Shown: piece by piece, positions 1 through 12,824 of the stretch
Layout: each line of letters begins with the position of its first letter
Position numbering within the stretch: the first letter of the stretch is position 1
Assembly (NCBI GenBank): GCA_033807695.1
Contig: CM066307.1
Span: 806,001-870,000, forward strand
Length of the DNA stretch: 64,000 nucleotides
Origin: Daedaleopsis sinensis
Lineage: Eukaryota; Basidiomycota; Agaricomycetes; Polyporales; Polyporaceae
Direction: 5' to 3'
Notes under the pieces: generated by a model
Seen by the model: only the letters and a program-made list of their open reading frames with translations
Told to the model about the DNA's origin: nothing
Databases searched by the model: none
Program-made: the position numbers and the translations under genes

Positions 1-335
1 CCTGGGCATGAGGGCGAATCTAGATCGGGTAGGACGTACCCCGCTGAACTGGATTGTGACTGGACAGCATTCACGCGAGGAGAAGAATGGCTGCTGGCCG
101 AGTGGTGGGGATGATCCGGGTCGTGGTGGTCGAGTTCCTCCTCGACGATGTCCTCGTCGTCTTCCTCCTCCTCCTCCTCTTCTTCGCGGTGACCAGAGCC
201 GGCGCCATTCGTCACGGGGTGCTGGTGATGGGGAGTATAGGGGATATACTGCTGGCGGGGGGACGACTGGACTGTGGACACGAGCGGTGCATTGAGGGCG
301 TGCGAGAGAGGTTGATAATATTGAGGATTGTCCAT
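1..335 (-). CDS. N-terminal fragment of an unrecognised protein with an acidic tract (runs off left edge)
   Basis: The reverse strand has an uninterrupted frame from an ATG at 335 to the window edge, about 111 codons with no stop. The protein begins MDNPQYYQPLSHALNAP and is rich in Gln, Tyr, Pro and Ser. Near residues 50-70 lies a dense Glu/Asp run, followed by His-Asp-Pro-rich and Ser-rich sequence. This is the style of a disordered N-terminus of a nuclear regulator such as a fungal transcription factor, but no DNA-binding domain lies inside the window, so the function is unknown. It is divergent to the Mex67 gene, and the two share the 336-980 intergenic region. The composition and open frame argue for a real exon; a chance frame in GC-rich DNA is the alternative. 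Confidence 0.55.
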   Translation of the reverse strand, partial: MDNPQYYQPLSHALNAPLVSTVQSSPRQQYIPYTPHHQHPVTNGAGSGHREEEEEEEEDDEDIVEEELDHHDPDHPHHSASSHSSPRVNAVQSQSSSAGYVLPDLDSPSCP

Positions 336-980
336 GATTTTCTGGCTGGCCAATGTGATAAAGCCCAGAGATGGATGTAACGCTGCGAGCGGAGAGCAAT
401 CGATGTCGACAACAACAACCAAACCCCGTGGGAACACCCCGAGGCCTGTCCGCCCTCCCACATGCCATGCCTCTCGACGTCTGGCCTGCCACCAGACCTC
501 TTCAAATATTCAATTTACGGCCCTACCACCCACTGCAGCGCGCACGGACCACCGCACACACAAAACAACGTCTGGACGACGTCCGAGCCCCATCCCAATC
601 TCCTCGCGTGTCCCATATTTGTCCCGATGGCGAAAACTGCAGGCGACACAGCCGCCGGCACCCGAGCCTCACTAGACCAGTCACACAGTCACGCTGACGT
701 CACGCACCACGTTACAGACCTCAATTCCAGACCGTGACGAGTCACGACACCGCAAGCAGTGACCGAGCGCGGCTCCGGCACACACCGTCTCTTGACTTGA
801 ACCGCCATCTCAATCGTCCTTGTCTTCCTCTTCTCCTTCGCCCTCCACCCTCCCTCTGCAGCGCCACAGGTTGTGGGCGTTGCTGCAACCACCACCACGT
901 ACGCTTCTCCCACTACGCCCTTGCGCAATCGTCCACAGCCGCATAACTCGATTGGTACGAAGGCGCCACAGCTCTCAACC
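336..980. other. Intergenic, shared divergent promoter region
   Basis: 645 bp between the left-edge gene (-) and Mex67 (+). It holds overlapping short frames without domain content. I see no clear TATA box on either side, as is common for housekeeping genes. Confidence 0.5.
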
Positions 981-3309
981 ATGTCCCAACCAACATTCTC
1001 GAGCCCAACCCCGGCTCCGGGCAGTCGTGCAATTGCCACCAGCGCACTGCGCAGAGCGGGTCTCATGGACCAGGACGCGAAGATGAGAGATGTCTCAGAC
1101 AGACCCGGCGGTCGCAAGGGCTCATCAAAGCAGTCGTCCAAGACGCGCCACTCCGGACACAAACCTAGCAATCTGGAGGCCATACTCGGGAAACCGCAAA
1201 AACCGGTAAATATTGTTCTCTTTCACTGCTCCTTTGACATTCCAGCACCAAGCCTGGCTCCGGGATGACGGGTGTCAATTTGCGTTTTCCATGCTGTCCA
1301 CGAACACGAAGCTTACGAGGTTCAACCTTCTCATGTCCCCGACTTCTTCTCGTCTACGACATCTTCATACAGCTTGGCGCGCGAATAGGCGGATCCGATC
1401 CACGTCTTGCCAAAGTACAGCGTGGTCGCACTAAGCCTGGCGTCATCACCGAGAAGATCATCGAGCTGTGGAAGGAGTGGGTGAAAAGGAGATGGAATCC
1501 AGAGACGAAGTTCCTCAATCTCGAAGTGAGCATATACCACTTTGTACCGATTTATTCTCATTCCGAGCGTTGTTCTTTAGCGAATGGCATCCGATGAATT
1601 CTTGAAAAAGCATCGTATGACACTACCCACATCGGATGCAAGGGATGGGAAAGAGGCTCAGGTTATCTTCAAGATTGCGAGCAAACTCCGTCCTGAGGTA
1701 CGTTGGTTGCGGTCCATTCAAAGCTGTGAGCATCATTGAAGGGGACATCAAGGTCGAGACAATCTCGCTTGCAAACAACGGTCTAACGAGCGGCCGTATT
1801 TTGACCACCCTGCCGCATTATATTCCGACACTTAAGAACCTCTCGCTGGAGGGCAACAGGCTCAACGGCTGGAAAGAGGTCGACTTCATCTCGGGGAGGC
1901 GAGGTCGACTGGAACACCTACGGGAGTTAATCCTTATAGGCAACCCGATCCGCGAGTTGGAGTACAAGAACAATCGAGCGGAAAGTTACAAGAGGTTCGT
2001 CCTTCGATCAATGTATATATTTCCAGAACTAATTCTCAAGTACACAGCGAGGTCGTTCGTCGGTTCCCCACCCTGGAGATGCTCGACGGAGAACCCGTGG
2101 CGAGGGTGGGATTTGACGCGCCGTCTACCTCGACCGCTACACCAGCACGACCACGTACCATGTTGACGACATTTGCATGGAATATGGAGCCATCATTCAT
2201 AGCCGGTGTGGATGGAGCGATGGTCAGCAACTTCTTCATGCGATTCTTCCCATGTTTCGACAACAAGTCGAACGAGCTCCTCGACGTCTATGCCCCGATT
2301 GCAACTTTCTCATTTTCCTCCAACACCACCATCCCCGCTCGTGCGCGCATTGAGCATCTTCATATATCGAAGGAGTTTCCCAAGCAGCGTGATCTGCAAT
2401 GGTCCGTCTGGCTTGGTGCTGCAGGCGGGTCGCGCAATCTGGGCCGCTTAACCGGGCTAGAGAAGGTGACGCAGTCTTTACAAATGGGGAACCAGAACAT
2501 CGTGAACGCCGTTAAGGTGCTACCGAGAACTAGGCACGATGTTGCTGGTCCTCAGGAGAAGTTCTGCGTCGATGCCTTCCCAGTCTCGCAGGGCGAGCAG
2601 ACGAACCTGTTAGTGACTGTCCACGGACAGTTCACTGAACGTGAGTGTGCCTATTGCGTTCAAACCATCCGGCTGATGAATACTCAAAAAATGTCGTAGT
2701 GCCTGTTGGAGGCGTCCGATCCTTTGATCGGTCATTTGTCCTCGCTATTGCTCCGGACAATTCACGGTATGTACTGTTCGAGGACTTTATGGGATGATGT
2801 TTGGTGCTGATAGCACGTGGCACTAGTGCGAAGCAAGCCGGCTGGGATGTGATGATCTTGTCCGACCAGCTCGTGGTGCGCGCTCTATCAAATCCGAACG
2901 CGTGGCGACCCGGTCCGATGCGCGTACAAGCAGGGGACCTCCTTCCCTCTCCCGGTCTACAGCAGGCTCTCGTGCATCTGGTGAGTTTCGTGATATCCAT
3001 CAGACATCTGCCTGCATCGGCTCTGAGATCTGTCAAAACGTTCGCTTACGCTGCTATGTTGACGTAGCCTGAACCCCAACGTGCCCTGATGCAAGACATC
3101 ATCCTGCGCACCCGTCTCAATCTTCAGTTTGCCGAGGACTGCCTCAAGAACAACGACTGGGACACAGAGCGCGCCATGGCGAACTTTAACCAAGTCAAGG
3201 TGAGCTGTGACCACTGCTGCTGCGGCCGCGTACAGCATATTGATGTGCGATTACGTAGGACAAGCTGCCACCCGACGTGTTCTTGCCCGCCGACGCGTTT
3301 TTGTCGTGA
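981..3309 (+). CDS. mex67: mRNA export factor Mex67/NXF1 (TAP)
   Basis: Nuclear export receptor that with Mtr2/NXT1 carries mRNPs through nuclear pores. I reconstruct nine exons: 981-1205, 1253-1525, 1581-1697, 1753-1994, 2048-2640, 2700-2766, 2827-2980, 3068-3199 and 3259-3309. They sum to 1854 nt (617 aa) with every phase consistent. The N-terminus (MSQPTFSS) is basic and disordered. A region around [15 protein letters not shown] precedes the leucine-rich repeats ([33 protein letters not shown]). An NTF2-like domain follows ([16 protein letters not shown] onward). The C-terminal TAP-C/UBA-like domain has the typical [22 protein letters not shown] helix and ends [11 protein letters not shown]. 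Domain order and length match the fungal family. The least certain point is the 3' end of intron 1, taken at 1252 because that alone gives an open, in-phase exon 2. Confidence 0.95.
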
Positions 3310-4907
3310 GCGAGCCATCATGCATGCCTCCGCTTCCGATGGACATACCGGCTCCCATGTCCGGGTGTGGCCAACACGTTCCACGATCCATCTTTCACGG
3401 CGCCGCCGTCGAGCGGCGCCGTTGCCTCGTGTCTCTTGATCGTCCCGTCGGACTACGAATGCATATTTTCTGTCTCTCCACATCCACATATCAATATCGC
3501 ACATGTAACCTATAGCCCATCTCATCTCCATGATGCATTACCATCGACATCGCTCGCCGTGTTATCCCGTCCGCTGCATATACGTACAACGTTGTTTACC
3601 ACTGCAGTCGCCCCTCGTCAGCCAAACCCCCCTCATATATTGCTATTCCATAACGCGCCATGCCATCATCAGTCGTCCTCCTAGAGAGTATAATCCAGCC
3701 CTGGGCTACGGGGCGTTACACTATCGTTGCATAATGACTGGCCCCGAAGGGGCGACCCGACACCGGCATCAGCATTCTGACCCGGACGCACTTAGGCGGG
3801 TCTTCACCCGGGTCCGTCTCAGAGTCGCGTCCCGATCCCCAAAGGTACGCGTGCCGAGGTGTTGGTATGTGCTTATATTGAATTTGTATGGTGTCTGCGT
3901 GTGAGCGAAGACGGGCCGCTGTCTGCTGCTGTGATGGGAGGTCGACGGCAATCGTGCTGGTCAGAATCAGTCAGAATCGCATCTCTCTTCCCCGGTCACC
4001 GCGTCGTTTACACGAGATACTTAGCTCGAGGTCCTGTCGACGCGTCTCCCGCCTGGAGCAACCGGAGGACGAACAGCTTAGTTCGTGCTTCGCGGTGGAT
4101 AGAAGCTCTCGAGAAGCTTCGCGTTGAAGCTAGTTCAAGGTGTTGTCTGAGTAAGTACTTGCGTCTCTTGGACACGACATCTGCGGTTGGCAGTGGTCGG
4201 TTTTGCTTGCGGGTGATCTTCCAAAGGCTGCGAATTCGAAACATAGGATGATGTTCGGACGAGACTGAATGCGCGCTGTTCCCGGGCTTGCACCGGAGCG
4301 GTTGTTAATCATGAAGAACGTCCAGAGGTCTACGACATTCAAGCTTCGGAAAGAGTGTCGAGATGATTCTGCGAGTTATGTGCGAAAGGGCAAGAGAACG
4401 GAACAATGGGCTCGGTGGTGCGAAGCAAACAACGGAACACAAACAGGGAGGGCGCCTAATGTTCGGGCACGACGATGTTCGGGCCTGGACCTGCTTGTAA
4501 TGGGGACCAAACGGCGGCTCGGGGTGTTTGGGCGCGCTAGTCGCTGTCGTCGGGCTCAGAGGTCGGGTACGGACTTTCCGACAATGGGCACGGGCTAAAC
4601 GCCGCCTCGAGGCCGAACGGAGCGTGGAGGGTGAGCATTCACTGGGCCGATGTCGGTGCTATTCTGATGCACCGTGGCTGGTTGCCTCGTGCCCCTCCTT
4701 CGCAGCTCGAACATACTTATAGCCTCCGAGAGCTTCTCAAATATCCCCGCACTCTCGCCCGCACGCAATCTTCCGCGGGACGGCTCTCTGGGAACTCTCA
4801 GCTTCAACTCTCGGACGTCAGCTTGTACTTCTTGTATACCTACCACCACGGGTCGACACCCTCCACTCTCCTTCTACACCTTGACTCTCTCACTCTGCCC
4901 CCTGCAC
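3310..4907. other. Intergenic region, no gene seen
   Basis: 1.6 kb between Mex67 and the ankyrin gene. It contains the Mex67 3' UTR (pyrimidine-rich 3480-3680) and the ankyrin promoter and 5' leader (TC-rich 4740-4905). Short frames on both strands have no family resemblance or consistent splice structure. Confidence 0.5.
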
Positions 4908-7900
4908 ATGGCCACACACACTCGCACACGACGCCGCACCGAACGCGCTGCACTGGATGCAGCTCTCTTGGATGCCGCCGCAAGGGCCGACAACGAAGGC
5001 GTGCGCATCGCGCTCTCCCATGGCGCGGACATGAACGCGACAATCGACGCGTCGGGCAGCACTGCGGTGACATGCGCGATCGCGGGAGACAGGTGCGCTC
5101 CTCCTCGACCCGCGGAAATTTGATGGTGGTGCTGAAGGGGTCTTACGCGCCCGTCGTCCAGCTCCTGGGAGGACGTGGACGTGTCCGACGCGTCTTTCAA
5201 GCTGCAGAGCAGGGTCGAGGTGCTGAGGACACTGATTCGCAGCGAGACGACGACGTTCTACGCGCTGAACGCGCCAACACGCGGCGTCACTCCCCTCGGC
5301 CTAGCCGCCTGGCTCGACATCCCCGACATGGTACGCGTCCTGCTCGAGGAGAGCCGCGGTCTGGTCTCTGTCGATGGCACGGATGCAGTCGGCGTCACGC
5401 CGCTCATGTGTACGTCGCGTCCCTTCCCCGGTACTCACCATACTGACATCGCAATACAGATACCGCCCGTGATGGCGCGGTTGAGGCGGCATCCATACTG
5501 GTGCGGGATCTATTGCATCCAGCGAAGCTGTCTTGATTCCTGACCATGCATTACCTAGCTTGCCCATGGGGCGCGTCCGGATCTCAGAGACTCGCACCAT
5601 CGCACCGCGATACACCACTCACTGCGTCACCCGCGACTGTTATGGTTGTGCGAAGCGCACCTGCGAAAACAGCGAATGGCGGAGTTCATGGCAAGTTGTG
5701 TCCCCGCTGTGGCATGTTCTATTGCTAACACCATGTGCAGGCCGGGAACCGTAGACAACTGCACCCCTTGCCGCAACCCCACGCTACGTACGCACAATCC
5801 GTGGTGACGTCTTCTATACAGCTGTCACAATGGCCGGAGCCCTCCGACGCTACTCTATCGCGCTCGACATCGGCACTCATCCAAGCCACTGTCAGTGGCG
5901 ACCTCCCCTCAATCTATCATATCCTCTTCCCTGCAACGCATCGAACAAGATCCCTTGTCAACCGCCTTAGCCCTCAGGGCTGGGCTCCTCTCCACTATTG
6001 CGTCTGCTCCCCGATCCTCAGTATCGAGATACTCGATGCCCTCTACCTCGCTGGGGCTGACACTAGCCTATACACCGCTTCAAAAGACGGCACGCCGTTA
6101 CACTGTCTCGCTCGACAGGCCCTGGAACCGGAGACTCCATTACAGGTCGCCCGGTTACATGCATTCGTTCACCATCTCGTGCGTGAGCTGCGCGCGCCCC
6201 TCACTGCAACGGATGAGGACGGCGAGACATGTATCCATGTGGCCGCAGAGCACGGCGACAGCCTCGAGCTTCTTTTCGCACTCCTTGCGTGTGATATCAA
6301 GAACACGGTGAGGGAGATGAGGAACTCCAGAGGGTATGTGTCTATCTCATTCCGCACTAGTGCTATCGCTTGACATAGCCCACAGCTTGACACCTCTGCA
6401 AGTCGCGAGGCCCGAGCTTCGAATTGCCTTCGGGTCTGGGGCGGAACCGCGCAGAAGCAGCTCAGTGGCGTCGTTCCGCACTATACGCCCTTCGACGTCT
6501 TCGTCCACTTCGACATCCTCGTACGCGAGTTCCATGAGCTCCCCGCCGCCTTCGCGTCCATGCTCGGCCTTCCGGTTGGAACCACACGCCGAAGCCGTCG
6601 ACGCTTCACTGCTTCCTCGTCGGATCCTTCAAAACCTCACCACAGTGGGCCAGGAGGCTCTCACAGCTGATGTGATCGGGCTCAGCGAGCTCAGAGATGT
6701 ACTCGACGAGACTTCTCATCTCGGGGAGCTCTGGGCCCACAGTATGCGGAATCGGATTCGTGAAGCAGCGCAGGATCTGCGTGATGCGCGGAGCCAGTTC
6801 AACGAGGTCGACAACCTGCTCGAGACCGTCACCCAAGATCTCGAAGAGGTGTTCGGTCCCTCCCTCCCCGATCGACGAGATAGAACCGAACGGGCGAGGA
6901 GACGCACGAGAGACTCGCAGGAGTCTGACGCGACGGCCGTTTCCAGTCGCACGTCGTCGCTGCTCAGCAGGAAATGGCGGTCGATGTCCGATCTGCGCTC
7001 TTCCGGCGAGAGCACGCGGCGCGAGCGTCCAGACGTACCCAAGCTCCCTTACCTCACCTTCAAGGAGGCCACGGAAGAAGAGGAACCCGCCCTTTCTGGC
7101 GAGAAGTCTGCCGTGGACAAGTCCTCTTTCCTGAACGCGCTGTTGTCCCCGCGCGTGCACGAGATCCTCCATAAACCCAGCAAGGTCTCCATCGATACCG
7201 TACGGACGGCCTCGCCCGCGCCATTGAAGAAGGATGGACCGTCGAGCGGGACCGCAAAGCTCAAGGTGTGGTTCCGCAAAAAGCTCAGATTTGAAATCAG
7301 CGACACCTGTAGCGAAACGAGGATCGTGCTGCCTGGCAAATGCTCCCCACGAAGATCTCCGCTCAGCTCGTCTTGCCGACGAGAATCTTCCTCAGACCTG
7401 CTCCCCGTCACACGCCAAATTGTCCGCACCGCCGGCCAAGACCTTTCCTGCATCGAAGGCTGCATGGACGAAGTACGTCTCTCACGTAATGCCTTATCGC
7501 CCAGTCCACTCATTTGCCCACTTTTGCACACAGGCCGATCAATTCCTCTCATTAGCAACCAACCTGCTCTCCCAGGCAGAACGGCGTCTCAAAATGGTGA
7601 TCATAGTACGTACTCCCCGAATTCGCAGCGGCATACCGTGTCCTCATCCGCGTCCCGTAGAACCGCCAAGCCGCCCTCGAAAGCGCGCGACTCGCGCAGC
7701 TCGAAGAGCACCTGGACGATCCCTTCATGTCCGCCATCGCCTCCACGATCCGCTCCGCGACGCACGACGCGGTGCCCTTCCCCATCTCGCACTCGCGTTC
7801 CGGCAGCGACTCGGAGTACTCGCTGAGCTCAGTGTCTGCCGGCTCCTCCGCCGTCTCGCTCTCGGACACGCTCATCGAGGCCGAGGACGACGGCGTGCGC

Positions 7901-8059
7901 GCGCTCCGCCGCCTGCTGACGCGCAAGGTCGAGGCGCGCACGGAGGGCGCATTCGACGAGATCGACAAAGTGCTGACGTGGCTGCGGATCGTGCAAGACA
8001 CGCCCCGGAGTGACCGCCGACGGACGCACGCGTCTGTGTCCAGGACGCTGCTGCCATGA
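4908..8059 (+). CDS. Ankyrin-repeat protein with Ser/Arg-rich middle and helical C-terminus
   Basis: Eight exons join in frame, giving about 918 aa: 4908-5092, 5162-5409, 5460-5500, 5559-5690, 5741-6333, 6386-7472, about 7534-7605 and 7661-8059. Residues 20-400 hold several ankyrin repeats, for example GVTPLGLAAWLDIPDMVRVLLE, ILLAHGARPDLRDSHHRTAIHH and WAPLHYCV...LYLAGADTSLYT. The middle is Ser/Thr/Arg-rich and probably disordered. The last 250 residues are largely helical (ADQFLSLATNLLSQAERRLKM; ALRRLLTRKVEARTEGAFDEIDKVLTWLRIV) and look coiled-coil. Ankyrin repeats bind proteins; the partner is unknown. The intron at 5691-5740 appears to use a GC donor (GCAAGT). The protein resembles conserved basidiomycete ankyrin proteins of unknown role; no catalytic motif is visible. 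Confidence 0.88.
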
Positions 8060-8850
8060 CCGCACCCGCGGCCCCGCTTCGCTGTGCCGGTGTACATTGT
8101 TCTTGTGTTTTCTAGCCCCCCCCTCCTCCGAGTAGGTGTTCTATATCCTTGTACTGCATTGCCGCCGCCGCCGCCGCTCCCGGACCTGAATTCTGGATTC
8201 TTGGATTCTGGAATGCTGAACACTGATGCTCACAGTGCCGTTGTTGTTGTTGTACTATATGCACATGCAAGTCAAATAGGTGTACGTAGGCATCCCCCCA
8301 TATCTATGTTGTATATATACGCATCACTAGGTTGTACCCTTAGGTAGCTGCATTCACGAACGGTCTCCCCTCCTCATCATCATCATCACGACCAATCACG
8401 TCTCTAGCATCGCACTCACATAGACACCTATCATCGATATCCTTCCGCTCTCACCTTGTTTATATCCCGCTCTCTGCGATGCTCTGTACATAGCTTTCGA
8501 GTTCCCATCCTTGCTGCACATTCTGTATGGATATGAATGATTACCGGCTCCGTGCCAACTGCGCATTATCGTCTGCATACTCGTGAAGAGTCTGACCCTT
8601 TGAAGGCTGTAGTACTGTAGTACTTGGTGACTGTGTGATTGAGTAACTAGCAGTAGTTGTCACAGTAGCGCCCAGCACAGGTGACGTCGTATATCGGGCG
8701 CCTGTTGATTCAGCTGCAGCGCGACGCGTTTCTATAGTAGAGTCCGGTTGACTGCCATACCGCTACCACGCACTCCGTACACTTATACCCAGGGCTTGGG
8801 CTTTCGCCACCGCATGACTAGTGCTCTCGCGACATAGAAGAACATTGCCA
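8060..8850. other. Intergenic, 3' UTR of the ankyrin gene and VPS39 promoter
   Basis: About 790 bp with short simple repeats (GCC units near 8161-8178, CAT units near 8376-8388). No coding feature is supported. Confidence 0.5.
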
Positions 8851-11800
8851 ATGGGTCCCTTCAACTCCCCAGAGATCGTCGTTGATGGGTTCAAGGAGCG
8901 GCCCGAGTCTTTAGCTGTCCAAGGCAGGTAGAAGGCGGGAGGTTTGAGTATGTTTACTGACCCTTCTTACAAGGTGACAAGCTGTACGTTGGCACGTCTA
9001 CGGGGAACCTCCATGTTTACGTTCTCGGGGAGACCTCAGGTCCGTAGTAGAGCTCGCCCATTCGCTCGTTCCTCATCCGGGTGTGCAGACCATCCCGCCC
9101 AGCTTCTGGAAACAAAGAAATCGCTATGTCGGAGGAGCATCGAGCAGATGACGTATATTAAGGAGGTCGACTCCCTGGTCGTCATGTCAGGTGAGTCCAT
9201 ATATGCTGAGGAATTCCGCAAGACGAGCCTGACGTGCTGAATGCCGCTTAGAGGCCCAACTCACCCTCTTCCCGTCCGCCACGTTCTCGCCTCCAACCCC
9301 ACTGGTCAAGACCAAGGGAGCCTTGTGCTTTGCGCTGCACACTGGTGTCGAATACGTCGATGCGGAAACAGTCTCTACACCCGGTACTCCAGCAGGCAAG
9401 GGCAAGGGGCTTCCGGCCGTCGTCACAAAGCTGGCTGTGGGGTGCAAGAGGAAGATAGTGCTGTACTCATGGAGGGACGGAGAACCGCAGGATGCTCAGG
9501 TACGTGGCTGCTTCTGAGATGCGTCGAGTCGCTCTGTAGCGCGGTTATAGGAAATCCTCAATCTCGCGCACTCCCCTCGAGCCATCACATTCGTGAACGG
9601 CGAGATATTGTGCTGGGGTCATACCCCCACTGACTATTGCTTGACTTCGTTGCGGACTTCCGCTACTGTCGACGTCAGTACTCCTCTTCCTACAACGACC
9701 ACGTCGGGTTCCAGCATGGGAATCAGCGCGCTCTCCGGCCTGGGTGGATATATGACTCTTGGTCTGGGGGCCAAGGCGAAACCGAACGTTATTCATGTCA
9801 GTGAAAACGAGGCACTCATCGCCAAGGATAGTAAGTGATCATAACATGCTCTATCGAGTTGCGTCGAATTGAGCTACGACAGACAATGGTTTCATGGTGG
9901 GCACTGATGGTAAGACGTCTCGTAGCGACTCTATCGACTGGCCTGCGCCTCCCGAAGAGATCGGTTAGTCCTTGAACTGCTCTGATTCATCGCGCTTTCT
10001 CGTTAACTCGTACACTCAGCGCTAGTCAAACCATATGTTTTCGCCATCCTACCTCCTGGAACAGTCCCTACGTCACAAGTTGAGAACGTCCCGGGCTCAT
10101 CCGCATCTACTTTCGTGCCCTCTCCGGTCATTGAAGTTCGGTCATCCATCAGTCTATCACCCGTTCAAACAATACCTTTCCCTCCTAGTCCACTGACCGC
10201 TTTTGCCACCTCCGCCACTCATACCATACGCCTACTGAGTCCATCACCATCTGCGAAGTCCCCTCTCTTCGTTGTCAGTACGCCCAGTGACCGCACAGCC
10301 GCAACGACGTCGGGTAGCGCGATATGGAGCTTCCGAATCAAGCCGTGGAACCAGCAAATCGACGAGCTCGTGGCAGCGGGCGCATATTCTGACGCACTAT
10401 CTCTCCTCGAGTCACTGGATGCTGCGCTCGTCGCCGACAAGGTTCGTTGTACAGCTCAGCGACGTCGACCATTGACATATCGTCGTTCCTTCGCGCTCCG
10501 TAGGAACGGAAACAGCACCAGATCCGTTCCCTCCAAGCTGTCGATCAGTTCCGTAATGCGAAGTATGACGACGCTATCAATGCCTTCATCGAGCTGGACA
10601 TCAACCCTGCGAAAGTAGTAGCGCTCTACCCCGAGAGTATATCCGGCAGGCTCGCCGTCCCGCAAGAGGAGTGGATTCCCCTCTTTGGCGGTCCGAGGCC
10701 TCCTCAAGTCGAGCAGCCCCCAACACCGCCGACAACATCTTCACCAGATCTCACTAACGAACCTACTGAGCAGGAGGGTACACCGAGGAGTGTCGAAGCT
10801 CCCGTCAGAGCCCCTACACCTCAAGGTTCACTACGCGGGGTGTTGTTGAGAACTGGGCTCGAAGGCCTTGTCTCGTCGGCAGCAAGGGACGATGACGCAG
10901 CGTCGATACGCAGCGTGCGACGGCCTCCGAAAAGAGGTCAGGGTTCAGAACGACCTCGCATCATTCCATAAGCTCACTTATTGACAGACAACTTCCACCG
11001 CTCTATCGAAACCCTCATGCGATATCTCTCCGACAGACGACCCAAGATCGCAGGTGCCCTCGCGACGTTCCACATCACTCCTCTGCAATCGCACGAGATG
11101 CCCCATCTTTCAGCGACGTCGAAAGAAGACCTGCTCGCCCTCCCGAGTGCCCGCCTCTCGTCTCTCACACCGGAGGAGTTAGTACGCTTCGCCCAGATCG
11201 TCGACACTGCGCTCTTCAAGTCGTATCTGCTGAACCGGCCTGGGTTGCTCGCCTCGCTATGTCGTGTGGGATGGTGCGAGGTGTCTGAGGTGGAGGAACT
11301 CCTGCGCGAACGAGAGGTGAAGAACATATCCCGCTGCTGCTATGCATTCGGAGCTGACCTTTCTCTCGTAGAAATACCAGGAAATGATATACCTGTACGG
11401 TGGAAGGAAGATGCACGGGAAGGCGTTAGACCTCCTGCGACAGTGAGTTTATCGCGTCTATGCATGTGTGCTTCTGTCTAGACACTGTATGGCAGGCTCA
11501 GCGAGAACGAGACGGATCCTCACGACAAGTTGATGCCGACGGTCAACTATCTGCAACGACTGGGTCCTGAGCATATGGATCAGATTTTCGAGCACTCGAA
11601 GTGGGTATTCGAGCATGACCGAGACATCGCTTTCGAGGTACTTTCGTGTCCTCGTCCTTCTTGTGATCATGCAGTTAACTCCTGCGCCCAGATCTTCACT
11701 TCGGAAGAGGTCGAGTTGCCGAAGGAGCCAGTAGCGGACTTCCTTGAGAAGCTTGACCCGGCTCTATGCGCACGGTACATCGAGTTCCTCATTTCGGAGC

Positions 11801-12824
11801 GTGGAGAGACATCACAGCAGTTCCACGACCGTCTTGCGGAGCTGTATCTCCGCATGACAATCGCTGCGAAGAGACGGGGCGACGACGGTAAGTCGGATCG
11901 CGACACGTCTTCTTGATACAGTCGCTAATCAATGCCTTTGTCAGTCGCGCGGCGGAGAACATACGAGAAGCTGCTTCACTTCATCGATACAACGGAGCAC
12001 TACTCTACCGACCGTCTCTTTGCGATGCTACCGTCTGAAGGTGAGCAAGCACTCTCCCACCCAGCGCTCCTCGCCAATCTAACTGCGGACTCTCCAGACT
12101 TGTTCGAGGCCAAGGCCATCCTCCTCGGCCGCCTCGGCCGCCACGACAGCGCGCTGGAGGTCTATGTCTACCGCCTACAAGACTTCCTCAAGGCCGAGGA
12201 GTACTGCAAACGCGTCTACCAGCCACGCTCGCCAACCTCCGACGTCTTCCTCACCCTCCTCCGCACCTACCTCCTCCCGGGGGCCACCGCGCCGCCCGCC
12301 GCGGAGCTGCTCCCGCCCGCGCTCGAGCTCATCAGCCGCCACAGCCCGCGCCTGGACCCGGTCGCGACGCTGCAGCTGCTCCCGCCGCTCGTGACCGCGC
12401 AGGACGTGCGCGCGTTCCTGCTCGAGGCGCTGCGCGCGCCCGTGTTCGACGCGCGCGTCGTGCGCCACGTCCACAAGGCGCGCGAGGAGCAGGTCGCGCG
12501 GCGGCTCGTCGTCCTCCAGTCGAAGCGCGTGCGCATCACCGAGAGCAGGATGTGCGTGGCCCGGCCCGTCTGCTCTGCCTGTCGTGCGCGTCGCTGACAC
12601 TGACCGGCCGCGTTTGCTTTTGCGTTTGCGTTTGTGCACAGATGTCCCCAGTGCCACAAGCGGTTGGGCGGGAGTGTGATCGCGGTCCATGCGCCACGGT
12701 GAGTAGTCCTGATCTTATGACTCGCGGTCGTGTAGCGGGGCGCTCACGTCTAGCTAGTGGCGAGGTCACACATTATCAGTGTCGAGAAGCGTTCTCGCGC
12801 AAGCTCAAAGAGACACGGACTTGA
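8851..12824 (+). CDS. vps39: HOPS/vCLAMP subunit Vps39 (Vam6)
   Basis: Endolysosomal tethering protein. Vps39/Vam6 binds Rab7/Ypt7 in the HOPS complex, supports vacuole fusion and joins mitochondria-vacuole contacts. The start is MGPFNSPEIVVDGFKERPESLAVQG. The N-terminal citron-homology (CNH) beta-propeller includes DKLYVGTSTGNLHVYVLG, CRRSIEQMTYIKEVDSLVVMS and AVGCKRKIVLYSWRDGEPQ. It is followed by clathrin-heavy-chain-like helical repeats (WNQQIDELVAAGAYSDALSLLESL; LFEAKAILLGRLGRHDSALEVYVYRLQD). The C-terminus is the Vps39 Cys motif (MCPQCHKRLGGSVIAVHAPRGEVTHYQC) and ends KLKETRT. There are many short introns. Intron 1 (8924-8973) only works as a GC-AG intron: the nearby GT donor leads to a stop or loses the propeller strand. 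Size is about 1,000 aa, as in the family. Confidence 0.93.

Noticed and set aside
7234..8013. Alternative plus-strand frame within the ankyrin gene
   Set aside because: The correct path stays in the other frame to 7472 and then splices; this frame mixes intron and out-of-frame exon sequence.
8944..9240. Alternative reading of VPS39 exon 2 that avoids a GC donor
   Set aside because: It replaces the propeller strand DKLYVGTSTGNLHVY with a sequence lacking family resemblance.
12175..12690. Reverse-strand frame opposite the end of VPS39
   Set aside because: Codon mirror of a GC-rich region with charged low-complexity composition.
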